Source: Skermanella stibiiresistens SB22 (GTDB lineage Bacteria > Pseudomonadota > Alphaproteobacteria > Azospirillales > Azospirillaceae). Taken from it: 52,830 nt of DNA. The notes under the pieces are model-generated. The model saw only the letters and a program-made list of their open reading frames with translations. It was not told the origin of the DNA and ran no database searches. The stretch covers positions 1 through 52,830 of the forward strand of contig NZ_AVFL01000036.1 of assembly GCF_000576635.1 (NCBI RefSeq), given 5' to 3'. Positions 1 to 7,074 of the stretch are shown one piece after another (position 1 is the stretch's first letter; each line of letters starts with the position of its first letter). The translations under genes and the position numbers were made by a program.

Positions 1-776
1 CGCTGGAACGCGCCGGGGAGGCGGTGGCGATCCGCCGCGAGCTGGCGGCGGCGCGGCCAGACGCCTTCCGGCCCGACCTCGCCCTGTCGCTCAACAACCT
101 GGCCAACCGGCTGAGCGCTCTCGGACGGCGCGAGGAGGCGCTGGAACGCGCCGGGGAGGCGCTGGCTGTTTACCAGGAGCTGGCGGCGGCGCGGCCAGAC
201 GCCTTCCGGCCTTACCTCGCCGGCTCGCTCAACAACCTGGCCAACCGGCTGAGCGATCTCGGGCGGCGCGAGGAGGCGCTGGAACGCGCCGGGGAGGCGG
301 TGGCTGTTTACCAGGAGCTGGCGGCGGCGCGGCCAGACGCCTTCCGGCCCGACCTCGCCCTGTCGCTCAACAACCTGGCCAGCTTCCTCAGCGCTCTCGG
401 GCGGCGCGAGGAGGCGCTGGAACGCGCCGGGGAGGCGGTGGCTGTTTACCAGGAGCTGGCGGCGGCGCGGCCAGACGCCTTCCGGCCCTACCTCGCCATG
501 TCTTTAGCTGTCCTTGCTAATTGTTTTGTGGCTACCGATCGGCTGACCGAAGCGTTGGCGGCCAACCGAGAAGCTATCGAGACTCTATGCGAGCCCTTTC
601 TCGCTCTGCCACACGCTTTCTTTCATTGGATGTTGCCGATGGTACAGCAACACCTCGAGCGGTGTAAGGCGTTGGACGTCGAGCCGGACGAAGAGCTGTT
701 GGGGCCGATCAATCCAGTGCTCAGTGAGTTGATGGATCGGGAGCAGAAGCAAAAAAACCAAGGAGAGCAAGCATGA
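1..776 (+). CDS. TPR-repeat protein, 3' part (5' end outside window)
   Basis: The reading frame is open from position 3, so the start lies upstream of the window; the GTG at 24 is internal. About 165 residues consist of a 46-residue repeat (ELAAARPDAFRPDLALSLNN followed by LANRLSALGRREEALERAGE), which is the kinesin-light-chain type of tetratricopeptide repeat. A non-repeated, lower-GC C-terminal tail of about 85 residues follows and ends in a charged Gln/Lys-rich stretch. TPR arrays are protein-protein scaffolds. In bacteria this degenerate class is often the C-terminal sensor or scaffold part of CHAT or NLR-like (STAND) proteins, but no such domain is visible here because the N-terminus is missing. 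The stop overlaps the next start (ATGA at 773-776), so the two genes are translationally coupled and probably act together. Whether this is host DNA or prophage cargo next to the integrase is open. Confidence 0.8.
   Translation, partial: LERAGEAVAIRRELAAARPDAFRPDLALSLNNLANRLSALGRREEALERAGEALAVYQELAAARPDAFRPYLAGSLNNLANRLSDLGRREEALERAGEAVAVYQELAAARPDAFRPDLALSLNNLASFLSALGRREEALERAGEAVAVYQELAAARPDAFRPYLAMSLAVLANCFVATDRLTEALAANREAIETLCEPFLALPHAFFHWMLPMVQQHLERCKALDVEPDEELLGPINPVLSELMDREQKQKNQGEQA
3..497 (+). repeat. 138-bp tandem coding repeats in the TPR gene
   Basis: The landmark ctggaacgcg recurs at 3, 141, 279 and 417, exactly 138 bp (46 codons) apart, and long stretches between copies are identical at DNA level. 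Such identity points to recent duplication or gene conversion of units, so copy number may vary between strains. The array continues upstream of the window. Confidence 0.9.
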
Positions 777-1153
777 TGGATCCGGTGAGTTTGGCCACGG
801 CGGCGGTGGCGGTTTTGAGCCCCTATCTTGTCGAGGGCGGGAAGGAGGTGACGAAGACGGCGGGTAAGGACCTTTATGCCTGGATCAAGGGCAGGTTCAC
901 CGGCCCGGTGCCGGTGGCGGAGGCGATGGACGATCTTGAAGCGAACCCAACGTTGGAAGATAACAGAGCGGATCTTCGGAAGCGGCTCGCGAAGGCACTG
1001 GCGGCCGATCCGAGCCTCGTCGAGGAACTGAAGGCGCTGCTGCCCGAGGCGACGGGCACGGGAGCCACGACGCAGACGATCGATCAGTCCAGAAGCACCG
1101 GCGCGAAGGCGGCGCAGGTCAGCGGCAACCAGAACACCACCTCGATTGGCTGA
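773..1153 (+). CDS. Small helical protein with Gly/Asn/Gln tail, coupled to the TPR gene
   Basis: This is a 126-residue protein starting at ATG 773, inside the ATGA overlap with the TPR gene. Residues 1-40 are a hydrophobic then amphipathic helix-like stretch (SLATAAVAVLSPYLVEGGKE). The middle is charged and helical with an acidic patch. The last 25 residues are Thr/Gln/Asn/Gly-rich and end with AAQVSGNQNTTSIG. I do not recognise a named family with certainty. Short partners of TPR or NLR-like proteins that end in such G-N-Q motifs can carry amyloid-type signalling sequences; that is a resemblance only. No signal peptide or catalytic motif is visible. The TPR gene immediately upstream is the only contextual clue to function. 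Confidence 0.7.
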   Translation: MMDPVSLATAAVAVLSPYLVEGGKEVTKTAGKDLYAWIKGRFTGPVPVAEAMDDLEANPTLEDNRADLRKRLAKALAADPSLVEELKALLPEATGTGATTQTIDQSRSTGAKAAQVSGNQNTTSIG

Positions 1154-1159
1154 TCGCGG

Positions 1160-1825
1160 CTAGCCCTTGGCAGCCGGCGAAGGGCACCGGCCCTCTTCCC
1201 AGCACTGGACGCGCCACTGCTTTGGCGTGACCTGTCCGGGGAGGGCCCAAGCGCCCCGGCGATTCGCCTTCGCCTCGGCCTGGGCGTCGGCGGACGCCGC
1301 GTCGCGGATCCAGTCGCCGCGATCCGGCAGCTATCCCCATCCCGACCTGAGCATTTCAAGGTTCACGTTCTTCCGGCCGCGTCCGCGTCCGCGGTAGATA
1401 TGACAGACCAGCCGATCGTAGACGTCGACATCGTAGCAGGTGGCTTTCACCTTGGCGCCGATCGGCAGCAGGGAGAGCAGCTGATCGCGCGCGGCGTCGC
1501 CGCCCCGCTGCCCAGGCCGGGCGGAACCATGACCGATCTCCGGGCTGTCGTAATCGGACATTCGGACGGTCACCAGGGTGCCTTTGGCCGACCGCAGGGT
1601 GATGGTGTCACCATCCTTGACCGTCTCGACCGTGGCCGACGCGATCGTGACGCGCGACGGCCTCGCGACTGGCTGGGCCGGGGAGATGGCGAAGAGGACG
1701 GCCATGGCGACGACGGCCCCGGCCGCGCGACTGGGCAACTGACGGCGTAGCTGGTCAGCCAAGCTGACGCTCGGTATCGCGGCCGATGGCGGCGTCTTCG
1801 TCGGGGTAGGTCCAGAGGTGGCCAT
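1160..1825 (-). pseudogene. SNase/TNase-like secreted nuclease with in-frame amber stop
   Basis: From ATG 1825 the frame encodes a hydrophobic N-terminal anchor or signal (AAGAVVAMAVLFAISPA) and a staphylococcal-nuclease-type fold. Recognisable are VKDGDTITL, the VRMSDYDSPE strand-turn and DRLVCHIY. It stops at a TAG at 1331-1333 directly after MLRSGWG. The same frame then continues for 56 codons to a second TAG at 1160-1162. Those codons encode DWIRDAASADAQAEAKANRR then GAWALPGQ, the normal C-terminal helix and GLW-like end of this family. The simplest reading is a TGG-to-TAG nonsense mutation. The truncated 164-residue form lacks the last helix and is probably inactive or unstable. The start overlaps the end of the integrase gene by 71 bp; an internal ATG at 1705 is an alternative start. 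Confidence 0.7.
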
Positions 1826-2933
1826 ACAGGTCCATGGTCATCTGCAAGGTGCTGTGGCCCATTAGCTTCTGGATCCGCTTCGGCTGCAAGCCCAGTTCGA
1901 TCCAGAGCGAGGCCGCGACGTGGCGGAGGCCGTGCATCCCGAACCTCGGCGCCGGCTTTCCCGCCGGCTTTCCGGGGGGCGCTTCGCTGACCAGACCGGC
2001 GGCGATCATCAGCGGCACCCACCAGCGGTTCCATAGGTTGGCGTAGCTTTGGATCGTGCCGGACGCCGTGGGAAAGATCAGCCCGCTGTCCGACTGGGGG
2101 ATCGACGGCAGCCAGGCGCGGACCGCCGCGACGGTGTCGGGGCCGATCGGCACGCGGCGCCGGCTCGCCTTGCTCTTGCACGGGCCGGCCGCCTGGTAGC
2201 TGTCGGCGCGCTGGAAGATCCAGACCTCGGGCTGGGCGCCGGTCAGCATGACGCCGCGCCGAGTCAGGCCCCGCAGCTCGGATATCCGAAGGCCGGCGAA
2301 CATCATGAGGCTGATCATCGCCATCGACCGGCCGGTCTGGTCCAGCTTGGCGGCGGCGACCAGGGCCTTGAGTTCGGCCTTCGTGGGAATCGCGACATCC
2401 CCCTCCTCTTCCCGATCCGATCGCTCGGTCGTGCGGATCTTGACGTCGGATGCCGGGTCGTGGGTCATCATCTCCATCCGGCGCGCGTAGCCCAGCGCCA
2501 TCTTGAATGTCCCAAACACCTTGCCCGCCAGATCGGCCGACAGTTCCGCCTCCAGCTCGGTCACGAAAGCCATGACGGCGGAGGGCCGGAGCTTGGTCAG
2601 TTTGACGCGGGCGACGTCACGCGGCGCTATGTGCCGGCGCACATGGGTCCTGTAGCCCTTGAGGGTGATCCGCTCGCGGGTTCCGGTGCGGACTAGGTGC
2701 TCGATATCGGTGAGCCAAGCCTCGCACACGTCACCGACGGTGCGGCTGTCCCGATCGGCGACGTGGGTACCGGCGGCGAGTTGCCCCTCGATCCGCACCC
2801 GCTCGGCCTCGGCATCCCGTTTCATGTCGTGCAGCGAGCGGTGGCGCTTGCCGGCGGCGTCGAAATACGACAGCTCCCAGCGCTTAGATGTGCCGGATTT
2901 CTTCTTCCAGGTGACTTGGCGGATCGATGCCAT
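1755..2933 (-). CDS. int: Tyrosine site-specific integrase
   Basis: This 392-residue phage integrase catalyses recombination between attP and attB, and excision with a partner. Residues 1-60 are a basic arm-binding domain (MASIRQVTWKKKSG) and about 65-165 a SAM-like core-binding domain. The catalytic domain shows Arg216 (GLRISEL), a Lys near 253-255 (CKSKASRRR), His334-x-x-Arg337 (HGLRH), His360 (LMGHST) and the nucleophile Tyr370 (MDLYGHL), so all active-site residues are present. The length is normal for the family. It is the last intact gene of the minus-strand operon, 12 bp after the excisionase-like gene. The tRNA-Met-like fragment at 41592 is the likely core site of its reaction at the right end. 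Confidence 0.95.
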   Translation of the reverse strand: MASIRQVTWKKKSGTSKRWELSYFDAAGKRHRSLHDMKRDAEAERVRIEGQLAAGTHVADRDSRTVGDVCEAWLTDIEHLVRTGTRERITLKGYRTHVRRHIAPRDVARVKLTKLRPSAVMAFVTELEAELSADLAGKVFGTFKMALGYARRMEMMTHDPASDVKIRTTERSDREEEGDVAIPTKAELKALVAAAKLDQTGRSMAMISLMMFAGLRISELRGLTRRGVMLTGAQPEVWIFQRADSYQAAGPCKSKASRRRVPIGPDTVAAVRAWLPSIPQSDSGLIFPTASGTIQSYANLWNRWWVPLMIAAGLVSEAPPGKPAGKPAPRFGMHGLRHVAASLWIELGLQPKRIQKLMGHSTLQMTMDLYGHLWTYPDEDAAIGRDTERQLG

Positions 2934-2945
2934 GATCGGCGATTT

Positions 2946-3227
2946 TCAGCGGTGGCGCGGAAGGGTGCCAGCGGATTCCGCCCTCGCCGCAAAGTACGCG
3001 TCGAGTTGGGACTTCCTGGCGCAGATACCGACACCCGGTTCGCTCCAGATTGGCAGGCTGGTCTCGCCACGCTTCGCCAGATCCACCAGAAGGTAGACCC
3101 TCCGCTTGGGCCAGCCGAGATAGGCGCCGATCGCCTCGGCGCCAGTCAGCAGGTCGATGGCGAGCGGCGCCGGCGGTGTCGCGGCTGCGGAACTCGGTGT
3201 CGGGGCCGTGGTTATTCCGGCGCTCAT
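2946..3227 (-). CDS. Excisionase-like winged-helix protein
   Basis: This is a 93-residue protein. I place the start at ATG 3227, which overlaps the ParB-like gene's stop (ATGA). After a Pro/Ala-rich N-terminus of about 22 residues there is a MerR/AlpA-type winged-helix segment, LLTGAEAIGAYLGWPKRRVY, followed by a wing-like stretch and RKSQLDAYFAARA. This is the usual pattern of phage excisionase or AlpA-like directionality factors. Its place between parB-like and int, immediately upstream of int in the same operon, supports a role in excision. Binding sites were not identified. Confidence 0.65.
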   Translation of the reverse strand: MSAGITTAPTPSSAAATPPAPLAIDLLTGAEAIGAYLGWPKRRVYLLVDLAKRGETSLPIWSEPGVGICARKSQLDAYFAARAESAGTLPRHR

Positions 3228-5281
3228 ATCGTCTGCCCTCCGCGAGCGGTGGCGGGGTTGGCCGGCGCGGCCGTGCCGGAGCGGAAGCGCTGCTGGATCG
3301 TCTTCGCCGAGGCGAAGGCGAGTTCCGGGGGGAGGTGGCGAAAGGCGTTCGCGGATTGGGCGATCGCCACGATGGCTTGGCGGAGTTCGCTGACCTTGGC
3401 TTTCGCCCATTCGTGCCGGTCGCCGAAGATCAGCCCGACGCTGTCGGCGAGGTCGAGGAGCTGGGCCTTGTCGAGGGTGGCGACATAGGCGGCGTCGACG
3501 GTCCAAACCTCCGCCATGTCGAGGTCGACCGCCGAGGCCAGGGCGATCTGGAGCGGGGTGTCGCCGAGGTTGTCATCGCGCCAGGGGTCGGACCAGACGC
3601 CCAGCCGCTGCACCACCAGACAGGCGTGCAGGTCCTCCAGCGCGGGGCGGTCGAGTTCCCGCAGCGCCGCCCAAAGCTTCGTATCTCCCCTGCTCCGGGC
3701 TTTGAGGTAGGGATCGAGGTCGACCAGACCGGCGCCGAGTCGGTCGCGCCACTCGCCCAGCCGCAGCGCCAAGCCGGCATCCAGGGCGTGATTGTCCGGT
3801 CCCTTGGCCTCCGGACGGATGGCCACGACGTCGTCGCCCAGCAGCCCCATGATCGCGACACGCAGGACCGTGGCGGTGCCAGTCTCCAGCGTGGCCCGCT
3901 GGAGCGCGCGGCTCTTCGCCGCCTTCGCGTAGATCCGTCGTCCGGTCGATACGCCCGCGACCGGATCGGTCTTCTTGGCGAGCGCCTTCTTTTCGGCCGT
4001 GCTCATCTCGGCGGGCTTGGTGTCGCCGGACCAGCGCCGGACCGGCTCGACGATCTGGACGCGGTAGTCGGGCATGATGACGATCGCCGCTCCGCCGCGC
4101 TCATCCCGCGCGTAGGTCTTGGAGAGTTTCGCCGGGTCCAGATCGAGCCATGTCGTCTTGGATCGAACGATCTCGACGAAGGCGTGCGTCTCGCGGAGTT
4201 CCACCGCCTTCGCCTCGACGGCGGCGTCCTGGAGCTGGCGGAACAGGGTGACGTCGCAGCATTTCAGGGTCTTGCCGCCATAGGTGTTGTGGTCCTCGGC
4301 GAGGTCGCCCGTGTAGAGGGCTTTGTCGAACAGCGCGTGGCCCAGATTCGGAAAGCCGGCGTGGATCTTTTCGTGGAGTTCGGACGCCGTCTTGTAGCCC
4401 CAGTCGGCCTTCAGCAAGGGGCCGAGGTGGCTGAGTTGGACATCGTGCGGCACGCGGACCAGCTCGCGCGCCATCTCGGTGGAGATCCTGCCGGCGGCGA
4501 AAGCTTCGGCGGCGGCCGGGGCGAGGTCTCGTGCCATCTGCATGCGGAGTTGGACGAAACGCGGAGTCTTGGCGATCACCCGGGCTATCTCGGCCGGGTC
4601 GGCCTTGCCGGCACGCTCCAGATCGAGGAAGGCTTGGCCCTCCTCGAGCGGGTGCATGTCCTGGCGCTGGATGTTCTCGGTCAGCGCGATCTCGATCAAC
4701 TCGATGTCGGAGCATTCGCGCAGCGTGCAGGGGACCATGCCGCCGGGGAGCCGGTCCTCGGGCCAGCGGCCCTCGTCGTGCAGCAGCTTGAGCGCGCGGT
4801 ACCGGGTGCCGCCGATGTAGACCTCGGCGAGCTGGCCGACGGCGTCGAGGATGTCACGGGTTCCGGCGCGGATCGTCAGCGGCTGGAGCAGGCCCTTGGC
4901 GGCGATGCTGTCGGCGATCTCCGCGACGGCGGCGGGGTCGAACCGCTTGCGCGGGTTGAGCGGCGATGGGAACAGCTTCGTGATGTGGCGGGTGACGCGG
5001 TCGCCAGCGTCCTCGTCGGACGTGGCGATCGCCGGCGCCGGAGGCGCGGTGTCGCCCAGCAGCTCGGTGAGGTGGCACCCGAACGCCTTGGCGAGATCCT
5101 GGACGGTCGAGACTTCAGCGGTCTGCGACTTGCCGCTTTCCAGCAGCGAGATCTTGCTCTGCGCGACGCCGGATTGCTGCGCCAGTTCGCGCTGGCTCCA
5201 GCCCGCCATTCCCCTTCGCCGCGCCACTTCCAGGCCCAGGGTCGAGGGCGAGAGGGTGTCGACCGGTAAGTTGGTGTCCAT
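3224..5281 (-). CDS. XRE-ParB fusion protein (orphan ParB, no ParA)
   Basis: This 685-residue protein starts at ATG 5281. Residues about 18-75 form an XRE-type HTH (SQRELAQQSGVAQSKISLLE). Residues about 100-215 are a ParB N-terminal domain with NPRKRFD, the box-II-like GGTRYRAL and LTENIQRQDMHPLEEGQAF. A KorB/ParB-type HTH follows (about 225-290, with GRISTEMARELV). The C-terminal ~390 residues are unrecognised. ParB-N domains of this type bind CTP and can slide on DNA from a palindromic site. No ParA is visible anywhere in the window, so ordinary partitioning is doubtful. It lies in the operon orphan - LexA-DBD - parB - xis - int downstream of the 6024/6059 operators, so it is probably repressed in the lysogen. 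The prophage carries dispersed palindromes that could be its sites. Confidence 0.85.
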   Translation of the reverse strand: MDTNLPVDTLSPSTLGLEVARRRGMAGWSQRELAQQSGVAQSKISLLESGKSQTAEVSTVQDLAKAFGCHLTELLGDTAPPAPAIATSDEDAGDRVTRHITKLFPSPLNPRKRFDPAAVAEIADSIAAKGLLQPLTIRAGTRDILDAVGQLAEVYIGGTRYRALKLLHDEGRWPEDRLPGGMVPCTLRECSDIELIEIALTENIQRQDMHPLEEGQAFLDLERAGKADPAEIARVIAKTPRFVQLRMQMARDLAPAAAEAFAAGRISTEMARELVRVPHDVQLSHLGPLLKADWGYKTASELHEKIHAGFPNLGHALFDKALYTGDLAEDHNTYGGKTLKCCDVTLFRQLQDAAVEAKAVELRETHAFVEIVRSKTTWLDLDPAKLSKTYARDERGGAAIVIMPDYRVQIVEPVRRWSGDTKPAEMSTAEKKALAKKTDPVAGVSTGRRIYAKAAKSRALQRATLETGTATVLRVAIMGLLGDDVVAIRPEAKGPDNHALDAGLALRLGEWRDRLGAGLVDLDPYLKARSRGDTKLWAALRELDRPALEDLHACLVVQRLGVWSDPWRDDNLGDTPLQIALASAVDLDMAEVWTVDAAYVATLDKAQLLDLADSVGLIFGDRHEWAKAKVSELRQAIVAIAQSANAFRHLPPELAFASAKTIQQRFRSGTAAPANPATARGGQTI
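3338..3352. repeat. Dispersed palindrome, copy 1 (14/15)
   Basis: gcgaaaggcgttcgc, one mismatch to GCGAACGSCGTTCGC; inside the 3' part of the XRE-ParB gene. Confidence 0.5.
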
Positions 5282-5302
5282 GTGCTCTTCTCCTTCGCGG
5301 CG

Positions 5303-5683
5303 TCAGAGACCGGCCATCGCCAGGAACTCGGCCGCCAATTCGGGCGGGAGGAAGTCGGGGCTGGAGTGGAATTCCCACTCGCAGTCGGGCAGCGGCGGCG
5401 GGCGGTGCAGGACCTGGATGGCCCGGGCTGAAAACGGAGTGCGGCTGATCCAGCCCTTTTTCACGAGCGTGGCCAGCAGCCGCATGGCGTTCGCGGCTGA
5501 CGAGGTGTCCAACTCCCAGGCCAACTCTTTCAGCGAGGGGGCGACATGGTGGATGTCGGTCCACTCGACGATGATCCGCAGCACCTCCAGCTGGCGCGGG
5601 GTCAGCGGGTCCGGGCGCTGGGCGGTGGGCGTGGCAGTGGGGCGAGCGGCGTTCGCGATGGTGGTGGCGGCTTGCGGGGTCAT
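5303..5683 (-). CDS. LexA-type DNA-binding domain protein without protease domain
   Basis: This is a 126-residue protein. Residues 26-92 match the LexA winged-helix N-domain: LTPRQLEVLRIIVEWTDIHH, then APSLKELAWELDTSSAANAM and an RLLATLVKKGWISR wing. There is no S24 peptidase domain after it, so RecA-stimulated self-cleavage is not possible. The C-terminus is a short Pro/Glu-rich tail. The start overlaps the stop of the upstream small gene (ATGA). LexA domains of some lineages recognise GAAC/GTTC half-sites, and this element contains many CGAAC-GSC-GTTCG palindromes, one of them (14/15) near the start of this very gene at 5642. It is therefore a candidate sequence-specific regulator of the prophage. 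Confidence 0.75.
   Translation of the reverse strand: MTPQAATTIANAARPTATPTAQRPDPLTPRQLEVLRIIVEWTDIHHVAPSLKELAWELDTSSAANAMRLLATLVKKGWISRTPFSARAIQVLHRPPPLPDCEWEFHSSPDFLPPELAAEFLAMAGL
5642..5656. repeat. Dispersed palindrome, copy 2 (14/15)
   Basis: gcgagcggcgttcgc, one mismatch; inside the start of the LexA-DBD gene. Confidence 0.5.
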
Positions 5684-5994
5684 GCCGTCACCTCATCGCG
5701 CTCTACCGGATCGTCACACCAGGACGAGAAGCTGTCCCTGTAGCTGCGCAGGGATGTCTCTTCGATGTTCAAGGCGCCGGGAACTTCGCCACTGTCCACA
5801 GGATGCTTGTCAGACCAGATCAGACCACGCTTCTTTCCATTGGGCGGGCCTGGATCGAAATAGATCCACCCATTCGTATCCGACTCGGCGTCTGTGGGGT
5901 TCCAGACCTTGCGCGCGGGATCGGCGGCGTCGATCATCTCGCCGAGAGGGAGGCCCGCGGAATCGGGCGCTGTGGGTGCTTCGAGGTTTTTCAT
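5680..5994 (-). CDS. Phage hypothetical protein, first gene of the minus-strand operon
   Basis: This 104-residue protein has a strong AGGAGG ribosome site just before ATG 5994. It is Asp/Pro-rich with several Trp (NPTDAESDTNGWIYFDPGPP) and has no recognisable domain, membrane segment or signal peptide. It is the promoter-proximal gene of the operon that continues into LexA-DBD, ParB, xis and int. Its leader contains two copies of the prophage operator (6024 and 6059), so it is probably controlled by the repressor at 7075. First genes of such operons can be anti-repressors or host-takeover proteins, but nothing in the sequence decides that here. Confidence 0.65.
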   Translation of the reverse strand: MKNLEAPTAPDSAGLPLGEMIDAADPARKVWNPTDAESDTNGWIYFDPGPPNGKKRGLIWSDKHPVDSGEVPGALNIEETSLRSYRDSFSSWCDDPVERDEVTA

Positions 5995-6023
5995 GACTGC
6001 CTCCTGTGTGTGACGGGAGGCAG

Positions 6024-6041
6024 CGTAGGATTTATCCTACG
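6024..6041. promoter_or_regulatory. Prophage operator O1, perfect palindrome
   Basis: The site reads CGTAGGATTTATCCTACG: two perfect 8-bp arms around TT. It is the best copy of a five-member family found only in the 6.0-7.9 kb immunity region. On the minus strand a TTGACA (6051-6046) lies just upstream, so a repressor here would sit over the promoter of the leftward operon. Confidence 0.8.
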
Positions 6042-6058
6042 TTTGTGTCAATGGTGAT

Positions 6059-6076
6059 CGTAGGCAATATCCTACA
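6059..6076. promoter_or_regulatory. Prophage operator O2
   Basis: The site reads CGTAGGCAATATCCTACA, a slightly degenerate copy of O1, 35 bp from it centre to centre. O1 and O2 lie between the divergent genes at 5994 (minus) and 6223 (plus). Further half-sites (tcctac at 6078, cgtagg at 6094) follow. Confidence 0.7.
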
Positions 6077-6222
6077 TTCCTACACTGTTGCGCCGTAGGG
6101 ACATAGGAACCTGACAGGTTCAGCATATCCACGTACGGCGACGATGATGTGGCGCGCGATGCCATTTCGAATTTGTTGAGAACGCGCTTGGTAATTTTGG
6201 GAGGTCACGTTCAAGGAGTTTT

Positions 6223-7068
6223 ATGATGGGCATATTCGCTTCACTCACTTCGCTATTCCGCCGTACCCAGTCGGCCCCGCCTCCAATGGTCGCTAGTTTT
6301 CATCCGGATGGTTTGGATGTTCCAGACAGTTTGGACATGCCAGGTTCAGTCCCGGCGGAAATCAGCATTGATGACGTCAATGATGAAGCCCGTACCGATA
6401 TTGTTGGGTCGACCTTCGCGATCGAGTACAGCGACGCGGCAGGCAACTTCAGCAGGCGCCGCATTACCGTCAAAGATCTGCATCGCGAGGGTGCGATCCT
6501 GTACCTGACGTGCCTCTGTCACGAACGGAAAGCCATTAGGTCCTTTCGATACGATCGCATCGAGTCCGTGATCGATTTGGATGGCGTCATACACGATCCT
6601 GGCGACTTCTTCGCTCGTGAACTCCAGGCGACCGAGTTCATGGACTTCTCCAGCGCACCAATTCAAGCGCGGGTGAAGGCCGCCTCCCCCGCTGTGGAAA
6701 AGCCCGGGATGGCTCACAGGAAAGCAGCTAGGGACGGTCTCAGGGTGCTGATCGCCCTCGCCCGTGCGGATGGCTTGCTGCACGGTGATGAGCTGGAAAT
6801 CGTTCTGGACTACGTCGCGGAGAAAGCTGATCGCGCCGGTCTAGTCATGGGCGAGGCCGATCGATCCGCTGTGGCGGCTTATCTGCGCCGGCAACATCCC
6901 AGCGCCGATGTGCTCGAACGCTGTCTTGGAAAGCTTGAGGATGAGAACGCGTCCGACCAACGCTTGTTCTTGCGCAGCGCGATCGCCCTTATGGATGCCG
7001 ACGGCCTTCAGCACCCCGCCGAGTTTGATTTGATAATGGATATCCAGCGGCGCCTAGCGCCAGCGTAG
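6223..7068 (+). CDS. WYL-like / TerB-like domain protein
   Basis: This is a 281-residue protein; AAGGAG precedes ATG 6223 at good distance. Residues about 60-130 look like a WYL-type ligand-binding barrel (FAIEYSDAAGNFSRRRITVK followed by an IRSFRYDRIESV segment). Residues about 170-280 are helical and resemble a TerB/DjlA-like tellurite-resistance domain (VLIALARADGLLHGDELEIV, and near the end ALMDADGLQHPAEF), with the acidic D-G-x-x-x-x-x-E pattern twice. There is no enzymatic motif and no HTH. It sits convergent with the repressor gene inside the immunity region, where genes expressed in the lysogen are common. I infer a lysogenic accessory role; the target is unknown. Codon use is less GC-rich than in the neighbouring operons. 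Confidence 0.65.
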   Translation: MMGIFASLTSLFRRTQSAPPPMVASFHPDGLDVPDSLDMPGSVPAEISIDDVNDEARTDIVGSTFAIEYSDAAGNFSRRRITVKDLHREGAILYLTCLCHERKAIRSFRYDRIESVIDLDGVIHDPGDFFARELQATEFMDFSSAPIQARVKAASPAVEKPGMAHRKAARDGLRVLIALARADGLLHGDELEIVLDYVAEKADRAGLVMGEADRSAVAAYLRRQHPSADVLERCLGKLEDENASDQRLFLRSAIALMDADGLQHPAEFDLIMDIQRRLAPA

Positions 7069-7074
7069 TATGGG

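Noticed and set aside
3050-5269. Long plus-strand open frame (739 codons)
   Set aside because: It is the antisense shadow of the XRE-ParB gene; the minus strand has clear ParB and XRE motifs, and the plus frame has Arg/Gly/Asp-rich low-complexity sequence.
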